From assembly GCA_021791145.1 (NCBI GenBank), contig JAJYXE010000026.1:1-40796 (forward strand): a stretch of 40,796 nt of DNA. Direction: 5' to 3'. The notes beneath the pieces are model-generated. The model was not told the DNA's origin and made no database searches. It saw nothing but the letters and a program-made list of their open reading frames with translations. This DNA is from Actinomycetes bacterium (GTDB lineage Bacteria; Actinomycetota; Acidimicrobiia; Acidimicrobiales; RAAP-2). Numbering within the stretch: position 1 is the stretch's first letter; every line of letters begins with the position of its first letter. Positions 16,083 to 24,252 of the stretch are shown one piece after another. The position numbers were made by a program, and so were the translations under genes.

Positions 16083-18563
16083 TCAGTCGCCGCCAGCCCG
16101 ATCGAGCGCCAGCAGGGCTGCGTTCACGATGGCCGGCGAGTCGATGTCGAAGTGACCGAAGAGCTCGCTCACCGAGCCGACCTGGCCGAAGCCATCGACG
16201 CCCAGCGGCACAACCTGCGCCCCGTGGACGGACCCGAGCCAGCTCAACGTCTGGGGCGCGCCGTCGTGAACCGTGACGATCGGCGCCTCGCGCTCGTGCG
16301 GGCGCAAGAGCCTGTCGACGTGGGTGGAGGAGGCGCTGCCCGAAGCCCCGTCGACCGCGTCGAGGAGCGACGACCGCCACGAGCGGTACAGGAGGTCCAC
16401 GGAAGTGACGTCGATCACGTTGGCCGCCACACCTTCTGCCGCGAGCATCGCAGCCGCCTCCAGCACCTCGGGCAGGACCGTCCCGCACCCGACGAGGTGG
16501 ACGACCGGACCGCCGGGCACCCGAGCGGTCCCGTCGACGAGCCGGTAGCCGCCGGCGAGCACGTCGGCTCGCAGCTGCTCGTCGCCGACCTCGGCGCGCA
16601 GCGCCTCGAACGGCGACTGATCGACGGGTCGGGTGGACAACCGCAGGTAGGTGGAGCCTCCCTCGAGGGCGAGCACGGCGCGGATCGCCTCACAGAGCGC
16701 CCAGTCCACCGCCGTGGCGTACGCCAGCTCGCGGAACGTGACGTCCGGCAGCTCCGCGCCCACCGACGGCGTGATGATCGACTGATGTGCACCTCCCTCG
16801 TAGCCGAGGGCGACGCCTGACGGCGTGCCGACCACCACGAAGCGCCCGCCCGCGTAGAGGCTGTACACGAACGCGTCGAGACCCCGGAGGACGAAGGGGT
16901 CGTACACCGTCCCGATCGGGACCAGCGGCTCGCCGAAGGTGTCGGCCGAGGTGCCGAGCTGCCCCAGGAGCAAGAAGAGGTTCATCTCGGAGAGGTCGAG
17001 CTCGAAGTGCTGACCCGACGGGCTCTCCGTCCATCGAAGGAGCTTGCCCTCGTCGGGCTCCGCGCGCGCCACGGGTGAGAAGACGCCGGCGCGATTGACC
17101 CACCCTCCGAGGTTCGTCGAGATGGTGACGTCAGGAGAGGCGGTCACGACCCGCGACGCGACCGCAGACGACCGGCCGAGCTCGGCGAGCGAACGGCCGA
17201 ACGCCTCCTGCGTGGAGGTGACCTCGGCGACCCTCGCTCCCGTCGAGGTCGGCACGACGCCGGAGAGGTCAGGACGCCGCACCGGAGCGCGCACGAGGCG
17301 GGACCGGACCGCGTCGAGAAGACGTCCTTCCTCCGACGACGCGTCGAAGCGGTCCCACTCGTGCGCGAGATCGAGGCCGCTCGCCCGCCTGAGCTCGTCG
17401 ACCTGGGCCTCGGTGAGGAGTGCCGCGTGATTGAGTCGGTCCCCTGCGATCGGCAGCCCCCATCCCTTCACCGTGTACGCGAAGACCACTGCGGGACGGG
17501 TGCCCTCGACCGCGTGGAAGGCGCGGAGGAGCTCACGCATGTCATGACCACCGAGGTCGGTGAGGACCCTGCGCAGCTCGGACTCGTCGACGTCCTCGAT
17601 CGCGCGCTTCACTGCAGCGTCCGCGCCAGCGAGGAACCGGTCACGCAGCTGGGCGGCGGGCACGGAGAAGAGCTCCTGGTAGACCTCGTTGGGCATCTGG
17701 TCGATGTGGCGACGCAGGGCCTCACCGCCTGGGGCCGCGAACCGCTCCTGGAGGCGCTTCCCGTACTTCGCCTCGACGACCTGCCAGTCGTTCGCCTCGA
17801 AGAGCTTCTCGAGGCGCGCCACCTTCATCCCCGGCACCACCCTGTCCAGGCTCTGGCGGTTGAGGTCCACGACCCAAAGGACGTTGGTGAGCCCCTGGAC
17901 GACAGGGTCGGTGATGGCCTCCCAGACGTTGCCCTCGTCGAGCTCGGCATCGCCCACGATGGAGATGAAGCGACTCACAACCTCCCCCGGCGCGCCAGCG
18001 GAACGGTCGTCTTCGTCGATCGATCGACCGAAGTGGGAGCGCACGTAGCGCTCCGTGACCGCGCCGAAGATCGGCGCGACCGCGCCAAGGCCCACCGATC
18101 CGGTCGAGTAGTCCACCGGGTCGGGGTCCTTGGTCCGGCTCGGGTACGACTGGAGGCCCCCGTAGGCGCGCAGCTCGGTGAGGTAGCGCCGGTCCAGGTT
18201 GCCGAGCAGGTACTGCAGCGCGTGGAGCACCGGCGAGGCATGCGGCTTCACCGACACCCGGTCGGATGCCCGGAGGAACCCGCACCACAAGGCGGTCATG
18301 ATCGAGACCATGGAGGCGGAGGACGCCTGATGGCCTCCGACCTTCAGCGCATCGGGCTTCGGCCGTTCGTGGTTCGCGTAGTCGACCATCCGCACCGCGA
18401 GCCACAGCACGCGTGCGGCGATGCGGTCGAGGACCGCCACGTCGGGATCGCCAACGGCGCCCGGCGAGCCGGGTGCGGCGCCGTGCGCAGGTGCTCCGGC
18501 TAGCAGGGTGCCGGCCAGCGGTGTGCTGGCCGGGGGTGCGCCTGGCGGAGGAAGGGTCACCAC
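16083..18563 (-). CDS. AceE-like homodimeric 2-oxoacid dehydrogenase E1 / transketolase family
   Basis: About 826 residues with the three-domain transketolase-fold layout. VGGHQASSASMVSIMTALW and KPHASPVLHALQYLLG match the substrate/TPP region of homodimeric pyruvate dehydrogenase E1. GDAELDEGNVWEAI followed by VVDLNRQSLDRVVPG is the TPP-binding GDG...N motif, with Ala in place of the second Gly. The middle pyrimidine domain and a C-terminal domain follow. It therefore probably decarboxylates pyruvate or another 2-oxoacid, but no E2 or E3 gene is next to it, so the substrate is open. It is somewhat shorter than E. coli AceE. The start is unresolved: I used tandem GTGs at 18563/18560, while the frame stays open to 18668 through a 10-bp repeat. 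Confidence 0.78.
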   Translation of the reverse strand: MVTLPPPGAPPASTPLAGTLLAGAPAHGAAPGSPGAVGDPDVAVLDRIAARVLWLAVRMVDYANHERPKPDALKVGGHQASSASMVSIMTALWCGFLRASDRVSVKPHASPVLHALQYLLGNLDRRYLTELRAYGGLQSYPSRTKDPDPVDYSTGSVGLGAVAPIFGAVTERYVRSHFGRSIDEDDRSAGAPGEVVSRFISIVGDAELDEGNVWEAITDPVVQGLTNVLWVVDLNRQSLDRVVPGMKVARLEKLFEANDWQVVEAKYGKRLQERFAAPGGEALRRHIDQMPNEVYQELFSVPAAQLRDRFLAGADAAVKRAIEDVDESELRRVLTDLGGHDMRELLRAFHAVEGTRPAVVFAYTVKGWGLPIAGDRLNHAALLTEAQVDELRRASGLDLAHEWDRFDASSEEGRLLDAVRSRLVRAPVRRPDLSGVVPTSTGARVAEVTSTQEAFGRSLAELGRSSAVASRVVTASPDVTISTNLGGWVNRAGVFSPVARAEPDEGKLLRWTESPSGQHFELDLSEMNLFLLLGQLGTSADTFGEPLVPIGTVYDPFVLRGLDAFVYSLYAGGRFVVVGTPSGVALGYEGGAHQSIITPSVGAELPDVTFRELAYATAVDWALCEAIRAVLALEGGSTYLRLSTRPVDQSPFEALRAEVGDEQLRADVLAGGYRLVDGTARVPGGPVVHLVGCGTVLPEVLEAAAMLAAEGVAANVIDVTSVDLLYRSWRSSLLDAVDGASGSASSTHVDRLLRPHEREAPIVTVHDGAPQTLSWLGSVHGAQVVPLGVDGFGQVGSVSELFGHFDIDSPAIVNAALLALDRAGGD

Positions 18564-18620
18564 CGATGATGCTACCGAGCGGCACGCCGACGCGACCTGC
18601 CGGCCAGAGGGCCGCAAAGC

Positions 18621-18680
18621 TCCGCCAAGCTCCGCCAAGCTCCGCCAAGCTGCGCCAAGCTCCGCCAAGCTGCGCCAAGC
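18621..18680 (+). repeat. 10-bp tandem repeat, six copies
   Basis: Six uninterrupted units of T(C/G)CGCCAAGC fill 18621-18680, with a degenerate unit before and a partial one after. They lie in the 240-base divergent region between the AceE-like gene and gabT, where promoters of both must be. Ten bases is close to one helical turn, so identical faces of the DNA would carry the same word six times. Read leftward it would encode a repetitive Leu-Gly-Gly-Ala-Trp peptide, which I consider noncoding. Confidence 0.92.
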
Positions 18681-18802
18681 TGCGGAACAGGTGCATCCGC
18701 GCCGCGCCCGGCGCTTTCAGGAGGGCGACGCCGCGGACCTACACTGGGACGAAAGCCGCCGACGCACGGTCATCGTCAGGAGGCTCCGCAAGGAGGTGCG
18801 CA

Positions 18803-20161
18803 GTGACCCAGCACGACACCGACACCGCCCGCGACCCGGTCCCCTCGGGACGGGTCATCGTCACCGAGATCCCGGGGCCGCGTTCGCAAGAGCTCGCCGC
18901 GAGGCGTGCGCGTGCGGTTGCGGCGGGGGTGAGCTCCTTGTCGGGCGTGTACGTCGAAGACGCCGCGGGTGCCGTGGTGCGCGACGTCGACGGCAACTGC
19001 CTCATCGACCTCGGATCGGGCATCGCCGTGACGACGATCGGCCACGCCGTGCCCGAGGTGGTGCAAGCGGTGAGCGACCAGGTGGCGAGGTTCACCCATA
19101 CCTGCTTCATGGTCACGCCGTACGAGGGGTACGTGGCCGTGTGCGAGGAGCTGGCCTCGCTCACCCCGGGGGACCACGAGAAGCGCTCGGCGCTCTTCAA
19201 CTCAGGGGCGGAGGCCGTCGAGAACGCGGTGAAGATCGCGCGTCACGCGACCGGCCGGCAGGCGGTCGCGGTCTTCGACCACGCGTACCACGGCCGGACG
19301 AACCTGACGATGGCGCTCACCGCCAAGCACTTCCCCTACAAGCACCGCTTCGGCCCGTTCGCGCCGGAGGTCTACCGCGCCCCGATGTCGTACCCGCTCC
19401 GGGACCCCGAGGGGATGACCGGGGAGGAGGCCGCAGCCCGCGCCATCGACCACCTCTCCGTGCAGGCCGGTGCCGACGACCTGGCGTGCGTCCTCGTCGA
19501 GCCGATCCAAGGAGAGGGCGGCTTCGTGGTTCCCGCGCCGGGGTTCCTCCCCGCGCTCGCCTCGTGGTGCGCCGAGCACGGGATCGTGTTCATCGCAGAC
19601 GAGATCCAGACCGGGTTCGCGCGCACCGGCACGTGGTTCGCGACCCAGCACGAAGGCGTCGTCCCCGACCTCGTGACGACGGCGAAGGGGATGGCCGGGG
19701 GGATGCCGCTCGCGGCGGTCACGGGGCGCGCCGAGCTGATGGACGCGGTGCATGCCGGCGGTCTCGGCGGGACCTACGGGGGCAACCCGGTCGCGTGCGC
19801 CGGCGCGCTGGCCGCGATCCGCACGATGCGCGAGCTCGATCTCGCTGCGTCGGCGCGTCGCATCGAGGCGCACGTGCTCCCGCGGCTCGAGGCCATCGCG
19901 AAGCAGCACCCTTCCATCGTTGACGTCCGGGGACGGGGAGCCATGCTCGCGATCGAGCTGGCCGAGCCCGACGGACTGCGACCCGACGCGGCGGCGACCC
20001 AGGCGATCGCCCGAGCGTGCATTGCCAAGGGCGTGATCGTGCTCACGTGCGGCACCTGGGGCAACGTGATCCGGCTGCTGCCTCCGCTCGTCATCGACGA
20101 CGACCTTCTCGACGAAGGGATCGACGTGCTCGCGGCTGCGGTCGAAGAGGCGCTCGGCTAG
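18803..20161 (+). CDS. gabT: 4-aminobutyrate aminotransferase
   Basis: A 452-residue class III PLP aminotransferase closest to GabT, which transfers the amino group of GABA to 2-oxoglutarate. The PLP Lys is Lys295 in VTTAKGMAGGMPL, Asp266 is in IADEIQTGFARTGT, and NSGAEAVENAVKIAR binds phosphate. GLGGTYGGNPVACAGALAAI is the usual GabT stretch (split here by length limits in other fields). A strong AGGAGG site lies seven bases before the GTG start. No succinate-semialdehyde dehydrogenase is adjacent, so 5-aminovalerate or a related amine is possible as substrate. It is convergent with the ABC importer, with a 22-bp-period repeat between. Confidence 0.88.
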   Translation: MTQHDTDTARDPVPSGRVIVTEIPGPRSQELAARRARAVAAGVSSLSGVYVEDAAGAVVRDVDGNCLIDLGSGIAVTTIGHAVPEVVQAVSDQVARFTHTCFMVTPYEGYVAVCEELASLTPGDHEKRSALFNSGAEAVENAVKIARHATGRQAVAVFDHAYHGRTNLTMALTAKHFPYKHRFGPFAPEVYRAPMSYPLRDPEGMTGEEAAARAIDHLSVQAGADDLACVLVEPIQGEGGFVVPAPGFLPALASWCAEHGIVFIADEIQTGFARTGTWFATQHEGVVPDLVTTAKGMAGGMPLAAVTGRAELMDAVHAGGLGGTYGGNPVACAGALAAIRTMRELDLAASARRIEAHVLPRLEAIAKQHPSIVDVRGRGAMLAIELAEPDGLRPDAAATQAIARACIAKGVIVLTCGTWGNVIRLLPPLVIDDDLLDEGIDVLAAAVEEALG

Positions 20162-20219
20162 CGGAGGGGCAGCGGGATAGTCCCAGGGATGGTCCCAGCC
20201 GACGGGCCCGGGGCTTCCC

Positions 20220-20275
20220 GGCGGGAGACCGGCCAAGGCTCGGCGGGAGACCGCCCGGGGCTCGGCGGGAGACCG
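20220..20275 (+). repeat. Three direct copies of GGCGGGAGACCG at exact 22-bp period
   Basis: The 12-base core GGCGGGAGACCG starts at 20220, 20242 and 20264. Flanking GGGCTC/GGGCTT blocks are also partly conserved. The array lies between the convergent ends of gabT and the ABC ATPase gene. A 22-bp period is about two helical turns, so this could be a protein-binding array, a terminator region or a replication-slippage product. Confidence 0.85.
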
Positions 20276-20302
20276 GCTTGCGTGCGACGGGACGCGCCGA
20301 GC

Positions 20303-21073
20303 TCAGAGTCGTCCGGCGCTCAGCACACGGCCGAGAAAGCGCTTGGTCCGCTCGTCGACGGGTGAGTCGAAGACCTGCTCGGGTGGGCCTTCTTCCACAA
20401 TGACGCCGTCTTCGAGGAAGACGACTCGCGTCGCGATGTCCCTGGCGAATGCCATCTCATGGGTTGCGAGGAGCATCGTCATGCCGTTGGCGGCCAGCTC
20501 CCTGATGACGTCCAGCACCTCGCCGACGAGCTCCGGGTCGAGGGCGCTGGTGACCTCGTCGAGGAGCATGAGCTTCGGGTGCATGGCGAGCGCCCTGATG
20601 ATGGCGACACGCTGCTGCTGTCCGCCCGAAAGGCGCTCGGGGTAGTCGCGCGCCTTGTCGGCGAGCCCGAACCTTCCCAGGAGCGCCATCGCTTCCGCCT
20701 CGGCGTCGGCAGGGGCCATCCCGAGCGCCTTCACGGGTGCGAGCGTCACGTTGCGGAGAACCCGGAGGTGGGGAAAGAGGTTGTAGGACTGGAAGACCAT
20801 CCCCATCTGCCGTCGCACCAGGATCCCGTCGATGTCGTCCCGGGTGACATCGTGGCCGAAGAAGACGATACGGCCCGCGTCGACCGTCTCCAAGAGGTCG
20901 ACGCAGCGCAGCAACGTCGACTTGCCAGAGCCCGACGCGCCGATGAGGCAGATCACCTGGTGCGTGTCGACTGCGAGATCGATCCCCTTCAGCACGTGGT
21001 TCTCGCCAAAGGACTTGTGGACCCCTTCGATCCGCAACGCGCTGCCCGCCGGTCGCACCGGCTCGCTTCTCAC
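20303..21073 (-). CDS. glnQ: Polar amino-acid ABC importer, ATPase subunit
   Basis: A 256-residue ABC ATPase of the GlnQ/HisP group. Walker A GASGSGKST is at 45-53, the signature LSGGQQQRVAIIRALAMHP and Walker B LMLLDEVTSALDPE follow, and the switch His is in LATHEMAF. The Walker B run reads DEVTSALD, as in amino-acid importers. It is third in the order binding protein, permease, ATPase, all leftward, so it completes an importer. The gap to the permease stop is 25 bases. The substrate (glutamine, glutamate, cystine or a basic residue) cannot be told from sequence. Confidence 0.93.
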   Translation of the reverse strand: MRSEPVRPAGSALRIEGVHKSFGENHVLKGIDLAVDTHQVICLIGASGSGKSTLLRCVDLLETVDAGRIVFFGHDVTRDDIDGILVRRQMGMVFQSYNLFPHLRVLRNVTLAPVKALGMAPADAEAEAMALLGRFGLADKARDYPERLSGGQQQRVAIIRALAMHPKLMLLDEVTSALDPELVGEVLDVIRELAANGMTMLLATHEMAFARDIATRVVFLEDGVIVEEGPPEQVFDSPVDERTKRFLGRVLSAGRL

Positions 21074-21098
21074 GTCGCCCCTCCGACCGGCTCGTGGC

Positions 21099-22055
21099 TC
21101 ACGTCACCCCCGCTAGACGGCGGCCCCGGTCACGGGCGATCAGATGGTCAGTGAAGCGAGCGAGCGGGATCGTGAGGAGGAGGAACAGGATCGCTGCCAC
21201 CGTGTAGCCCGAGTAGTTGAAGACCGTGGAGGAGTAGATCTCCGCCGCGCGGTTTGCCTCGATGACCGCGCCGAGCACGGAAACGAGTGCCGTGTCCTTC
21301 TGCAGGCTGACGAATGTGTTGAGAAGGGGAGGGATGATCGTACGAATGGCCTGGGGAAGCACGACGTAGCGCATGGCGGTGTGCGGACGCAGCCCGAGCG
21401 AGCGCGCGGAGGCGATCTGGCTGAACGGGACCGAGTTGAGTCCGGCGCGGTAGACCTCGGACACGTACGCGCTGTAGCTGATGACCAGCGCGAGCACTCC
21501 GTAGACGAACGCTGACTGCGTCGACACGACAGGCAGGTACAGAGCGGGCAGGCCGAACCCGATCGCGAGGAGGACGAGGATGAGCGGCACCCCCCGGAAG
21601 AAGTCGACGTAGGCGACCGCGAGCATCCGCAACGGGAAGAGCACCGGTGACCTCGACTGGCGGACGAGCGCGATCACGAGTGCGAGCACGAGGATCAGCA
21701 CCTCGCCGATCATGAACATCTCGATGTTCACCACCAGGCCCTTGCCGACGGAATAGAAGCCCTCGTGAGGATCGCCGATGAACGCCCGCCACATGTCGTG
21801 GAGATTGAAGTACGTCGCGCGGACCTGGCGGCTCCCAGGCGCGAGGAGGAACGCCACGATGATGGCCCCGATGACCGTCACCGTGCTGACGGTCGAGGTG
21901 ATCGCCGCGCCGCGCTGGGTGCGGAGGAGCCGGCTACGCCGGCGCCGGAAGAAGTTCTGCGGGAACTCTGCTCCTGCGCCCGGCTCCTGGAGAGTGGAAC
22001 TGCCTTCCATCGACTGGGAGGGTCTGTCGGGGCCGAGCACGGGGGTCCCCGTCAT
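21099..22055 (-). CDS. Polar amino-acid ABC importer, permease subunit
   Basis: A 318-residue permease of the HisM/GlnP family. After a 40-residue cytosolic N-terminus with FFRRRRSR comes a first membrane helix (ITSTVSTVTVIGAIIVAFLL), then the transporter core with FFRGVPLILVLLAIGFGLP, and the coupling-helix EAA loop (SLGLRPHTAMRYVVLPQAIR). The final helix is AAILFLLLTIPLARF. I placed the start at the ATG at 22055; 22010 is an alternative. It lies 50 bases after the binding-protein gene. One permease gene implies a homodimeric channel. The extra loop after the first helix (about 30 residues, with FNLHDMWRAFIGDP) is longer than in short HisM types. Confidence 0.92.
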   Translation of the reverse strand: MTGTPVLGPDRPSQSMEGSSTLQEPGAGAEFPQNFFRRRRSRLLRTQRGAAITSTVSTVTVIGAIIVAFLLAPGSRQVRATYFNLHDMWRAFIGDPHEGFYSVGKGLVVNIEMFMIGEVLILVLALVIALVRQSRSPVLFPLRMLAVAYVDFFRGVPLILVLLAIGFGLPALYLPVVSTQSAFVYGVLALVISYSAYVSEVYRAGLNSVPFSQIASARSLGLRPHTAMRYVVLPQAIRTIIPPLLNTFVSLQKDTALVSVLGAVIEANRAAEIYSSTVFNYSGYTVAAILFLLLTIPLARFTDHLIARDRGRRLAGVT

Positions 22056-22105
22056 GCCCGCCGTCCGGTGCCCTGGGGCGGGCGCACCGCTTCGCTCAGG
22101 TTCGC

Positions 22106-22990
22106 TCAGGGCTTGATGACAGGGATCGACGTGTAGACACGCAGGTACTTCTTCGCCAGCTTGCGCAGGACTCCTGCCCGCTTCAGCTCGACGATTGCCT
22201 TGTTGACGCACTTCACGAGCTTGTCGCCCTTCTGGAACAGGAGCCCGTAGTGCTGCCCGGAAGCCGGGAACTGCCCGACCACGACGGAGTGGGGGATCTC
22301 TGTTGTGGCGATGTACTGCGACGTCGGGGTGTCTGTCACGAAGGCGGCGATGCGATGGTCCTGCAGGGCGGACTTCACGTCGTTGAGGGTTGTGAACGTC
22401 TCAGGCACGTGGTCCGGCTGGATGCGCGAATTGATGTACTGGAGCGCGGTCGTGCCGATCTCCTCGCCGAAGACGTAGCGCTTCAGCGCGGCCGGTGTGT
22501 GGTGCTTGACGATCGGCGTCCCCTTCAGCGCGACGAGCGCCTCGTCGTCTGTGTAGTAGCCCTTGCTGAAGGTCACGGCCTTGGCACGTGTCTTGGTCAC
22601 CGAGATCTCGTTGATGTCGAAGTCGAAGTGCTTCGGCCCCGGGGCGTACGAAGCGTTGAATGTCTCGACGACCCAGTTCACCTGGGACTTCTTGAAGCCG
22701 AGCTTCTTGGCGACCGCATAGGCGACCCCGCTCTCGTACCCCTTCCCGTCTGTCGGCCGGTTGTGCTCGAACCACGGGGGGTAGGCGGGCTTGTCGGTCG
22801 CGATCGTGAGGTGCCCGCGCGAATAGAGGTACGGCTGGATCGACGAGTACGAGCAGGACCGGAGGGGGGCGGGGTTGCCCGGTCCCTGGGCGTCAGGCGA
22901 CGCCCCGCTCGGGGCGGCGAACCCTCCTACCCCGAGGCCGGCCCCGGAGACCAACAGCACACTGGCGAGCACCACACCTCGACACCTCAT
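22106..22990 (-). CDS. Extracellular amino-acid-binding protein (SBP family 3)
   Basis: A 294-residue secreted solute-binding protein, first in the ABC importer operon. The ATG at 22990 gives MRCRGVVLASVLLVSGAGLG, a Sec signal peptide, with a likely cleavage near SGASPDA. There is no lipobox Cys, unusual for a Gram-positive-type binding protein, so anchoring is unclear. The mature domain shows LTIATDKPAYPPWFEHN, EISVTKTRAKAVTFSKGYY (family 3 motif) and QHYGLLFQKGDKLVKCVNKA near the end. An upstream frame to 23098 adds Arg/Pro-rich residues without signal character, so I rejected it. Two Cys residues (in LRSCSYSS and KCVNK) may pair in the mature protein. Confidence 0.9.
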   Translation of the reverse strand: MRCRGVVLASVLLVSGAGLGVGGFAAPSGASPDAQGPGNPAPLRSCSYSSIQPYLYSRGHLTIATDKPAYPPWFEHNRPTDGKGYESGVAYAVAKKLGFKKSQVNWVVETFNASYAPGPKHFDFDINEISVTKTRAKAVTFSKGYYTDDEALVALKGTPIVKHHTPAALKRYVFGEEIGTTALQYINSRIQPDHVPETFTTLNDVKSALQDHRIAAFVTDTPTSQYIATTEIPHSVVVGQFPASGQHYGLLFQKGDKLVKCVNKAIVELKRAGVLRKLAKKYLRVYTSIPVIKP

Positions 22991-23504
22991 TCGGACCAGG
23001 CTATCCGAGGACGCGCAGGTTGGGGTGGCGTCGGAGGGGCTCGACCGGCACCCTGCTCGCCCGGCCTTTACCGGCGCCGTCCGGGTGCTCGTGCCCACCT
23101 ACTGCAGACACAGGCTCCTGGGACGCAGCGCACTGCCGGGACTGCATCGGTGCCCGCGCTGCGGCGCGCGGTCGCACGTCACCGCACCGCCGATGCAGCG
23201 AAGACAGAAGGTGCGTGCCCCCCCTGGCAATTCGCGCCAACACGGGGTACGATGCCGCTCACCGTCGAGCGTCGAAGGGGGTGCCCGCGTTGATGTACGA
23301 AGACCTTGATTTGATCTCCGCCACGGCCGCAGGGCGCCGCTGCGCTCGCACGCGGGCGCCTCTTGGCGCATTCCTGGCGTTGCGCTAACACTCGCGCTCG
23401 GCGCGTCGGCGCCGCTGTTCGTACGACCGAACCTCTGTCCGCGCGCGCACGCGCGCACTCACTCACTCACTTTCCCGACCACCCACTCGACTCTAGGAAC
23501 GACC
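22991..23504. other. Intergenic leader region with long-range inverted repeat and Z-like tract
   Basis: About 510 bases between the divergent binding-protein gene and the small ORF at 23505. I see no gene in it that I can support. CTGCATCGG at 23142-23150 pairs with CCGATGCAG at 23190-23198, and the pairing extends into GTGC/GCAC with a mismatch. An alternating purine-pyrimidine tract (gcgcgcgcacgcgcgca) lies at 23441-23457, followed directly by four ACTC/CTCA units to 23470. Promoters of both flanking genes must be here. Confidence 0.6.
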
Positions 23505-23693
23505 ATGCATCCCGACCTTCTCGGCGCGCTCGCCCGCGATCGCGACCGGGAGCTCCTCCACCATGGGGGCCCCTCACAATCGACCGATGCGTGCCAGCCG
23601 CTCCTCTTGGCGCGAGAGGCGCTTCAGGAAGCTCGCGCGCGCCTCGGGGCGACGCTCGTCGACATCGGGGTCCACCTCATGGCCGTGACATGA
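23505..23693 (+). CDS. 62-residue small protein coupled to the S4-domain gene
   Basis: MHPDLLGALARDRDRELLHH begins a short charged, helical-looking protein that ends ...VDIGVHLMAVT. I do not recognise its function. Support for reality is its ATGA overlap with the next gene: the TGA at 23691-23693 shares bases with the ATG at 23690, the pattern of translational coupling. A TAGGA lies nine bases before the start. Small proteins opening MHPDLL or MHPEL are seen in actinobacteria, from memory and unchecked. Confidence 0.5.
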   Translation: MHPDLLGALARDRDRELLHHGGPSQSTDACQPLLLAREALQEARARLGATLVDIGVHLMAVT

Positions 23694-24100
23694 GCTCGCA
23701 GCCAGGTGCGCACGTCAACGCCGAGCGGGAGTGCCAGGATCATGGAGTGACCTCCGTACGCGTCGACCAGTGGCTCTGGGCGGTGCGGGTCTTCAAGACC
23801 CGCACCGCGGCCACGGAGGCGTGCCGGGGTGGCCACATCCGGGTCAACGGGATTGCAGCCAAGCCTGCAACGAGAGTGGTTCCCGGCGACCGGGTCACCG
23901 CTCGCGGGCGCCGCTCTGATCGGGTGCTCGAAGTCGTGGAGCCGGTCGCCACGCGCGTCGGCGCCGCGCAGGCCGCTGCCAGCCTGGTGGACCACACGCC
24001 GCCCGCTTTGCAGCGAGAAGACGCTCCGTTCGCCCGCGCACGCGGGGAAGGCCGCCCGACCAAGCGCGACCGTCGCCGGCTCGACCGCCTGCGCGGCTGA
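23690..24100 (+). CDS. S4-domain RNA-binding protein (RqcP/Hsp15-like)
   Basis: A 136-residue protein with one S4 RNA-binding domain: VRVDQWLWAVRVFKTRTAAT then GGHIRVNGIAAKPATRVVPGD. This is the RqcP/HslR (Hsp15) group, which binds stalled 50S-tRNA complexes in ribosome rescue. A basic C-terminal tail (RGEGRPTKRDRRRLDRLRG) is typical of the group. The start is either the ATG at 23690, overlapping the preceding small ORF (ATGA), or the GTG at 23746, which has AGGA seven bases upstream and begins right at the domain. I favour the first because of coupling, without strong conviction. Confidence 0.85.
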   Translation: MSSQPGAHVNAERECQDHGVTSVRVDQWLWAVRVFKTRTAATEACRGGHIRVNGIAAKPATRVVPGDRVTARGRRSDRVLEVVEPVATRVGAAQAAASLVDHTPPALQREDAPFARARGEGRPTKRDRRRLDRLRG

Positions 24101-24252
24101 CCGACATGCCGGTGGACCGGAGCGGCGGGGTCCACCACCGCTCTTGCATGCAACCGCCGCCGCGGCCCCTCCACATCGTGTGCGGACCCGGCACCGATCT
24201 GGGCGAGCTCCTGTCCGCTCTCTCGCGAGGCGCCGGCAACCGGGGCGAGCCG

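Noticed and set aside
18668..18696. Extended start of the AceE-like gene through the 10-bp repeat
   Set aside because: It would add a Leu-Gly-Gly-Ala-Trp repeat peptide absent from the family; starts nearer 18563 are more natural.
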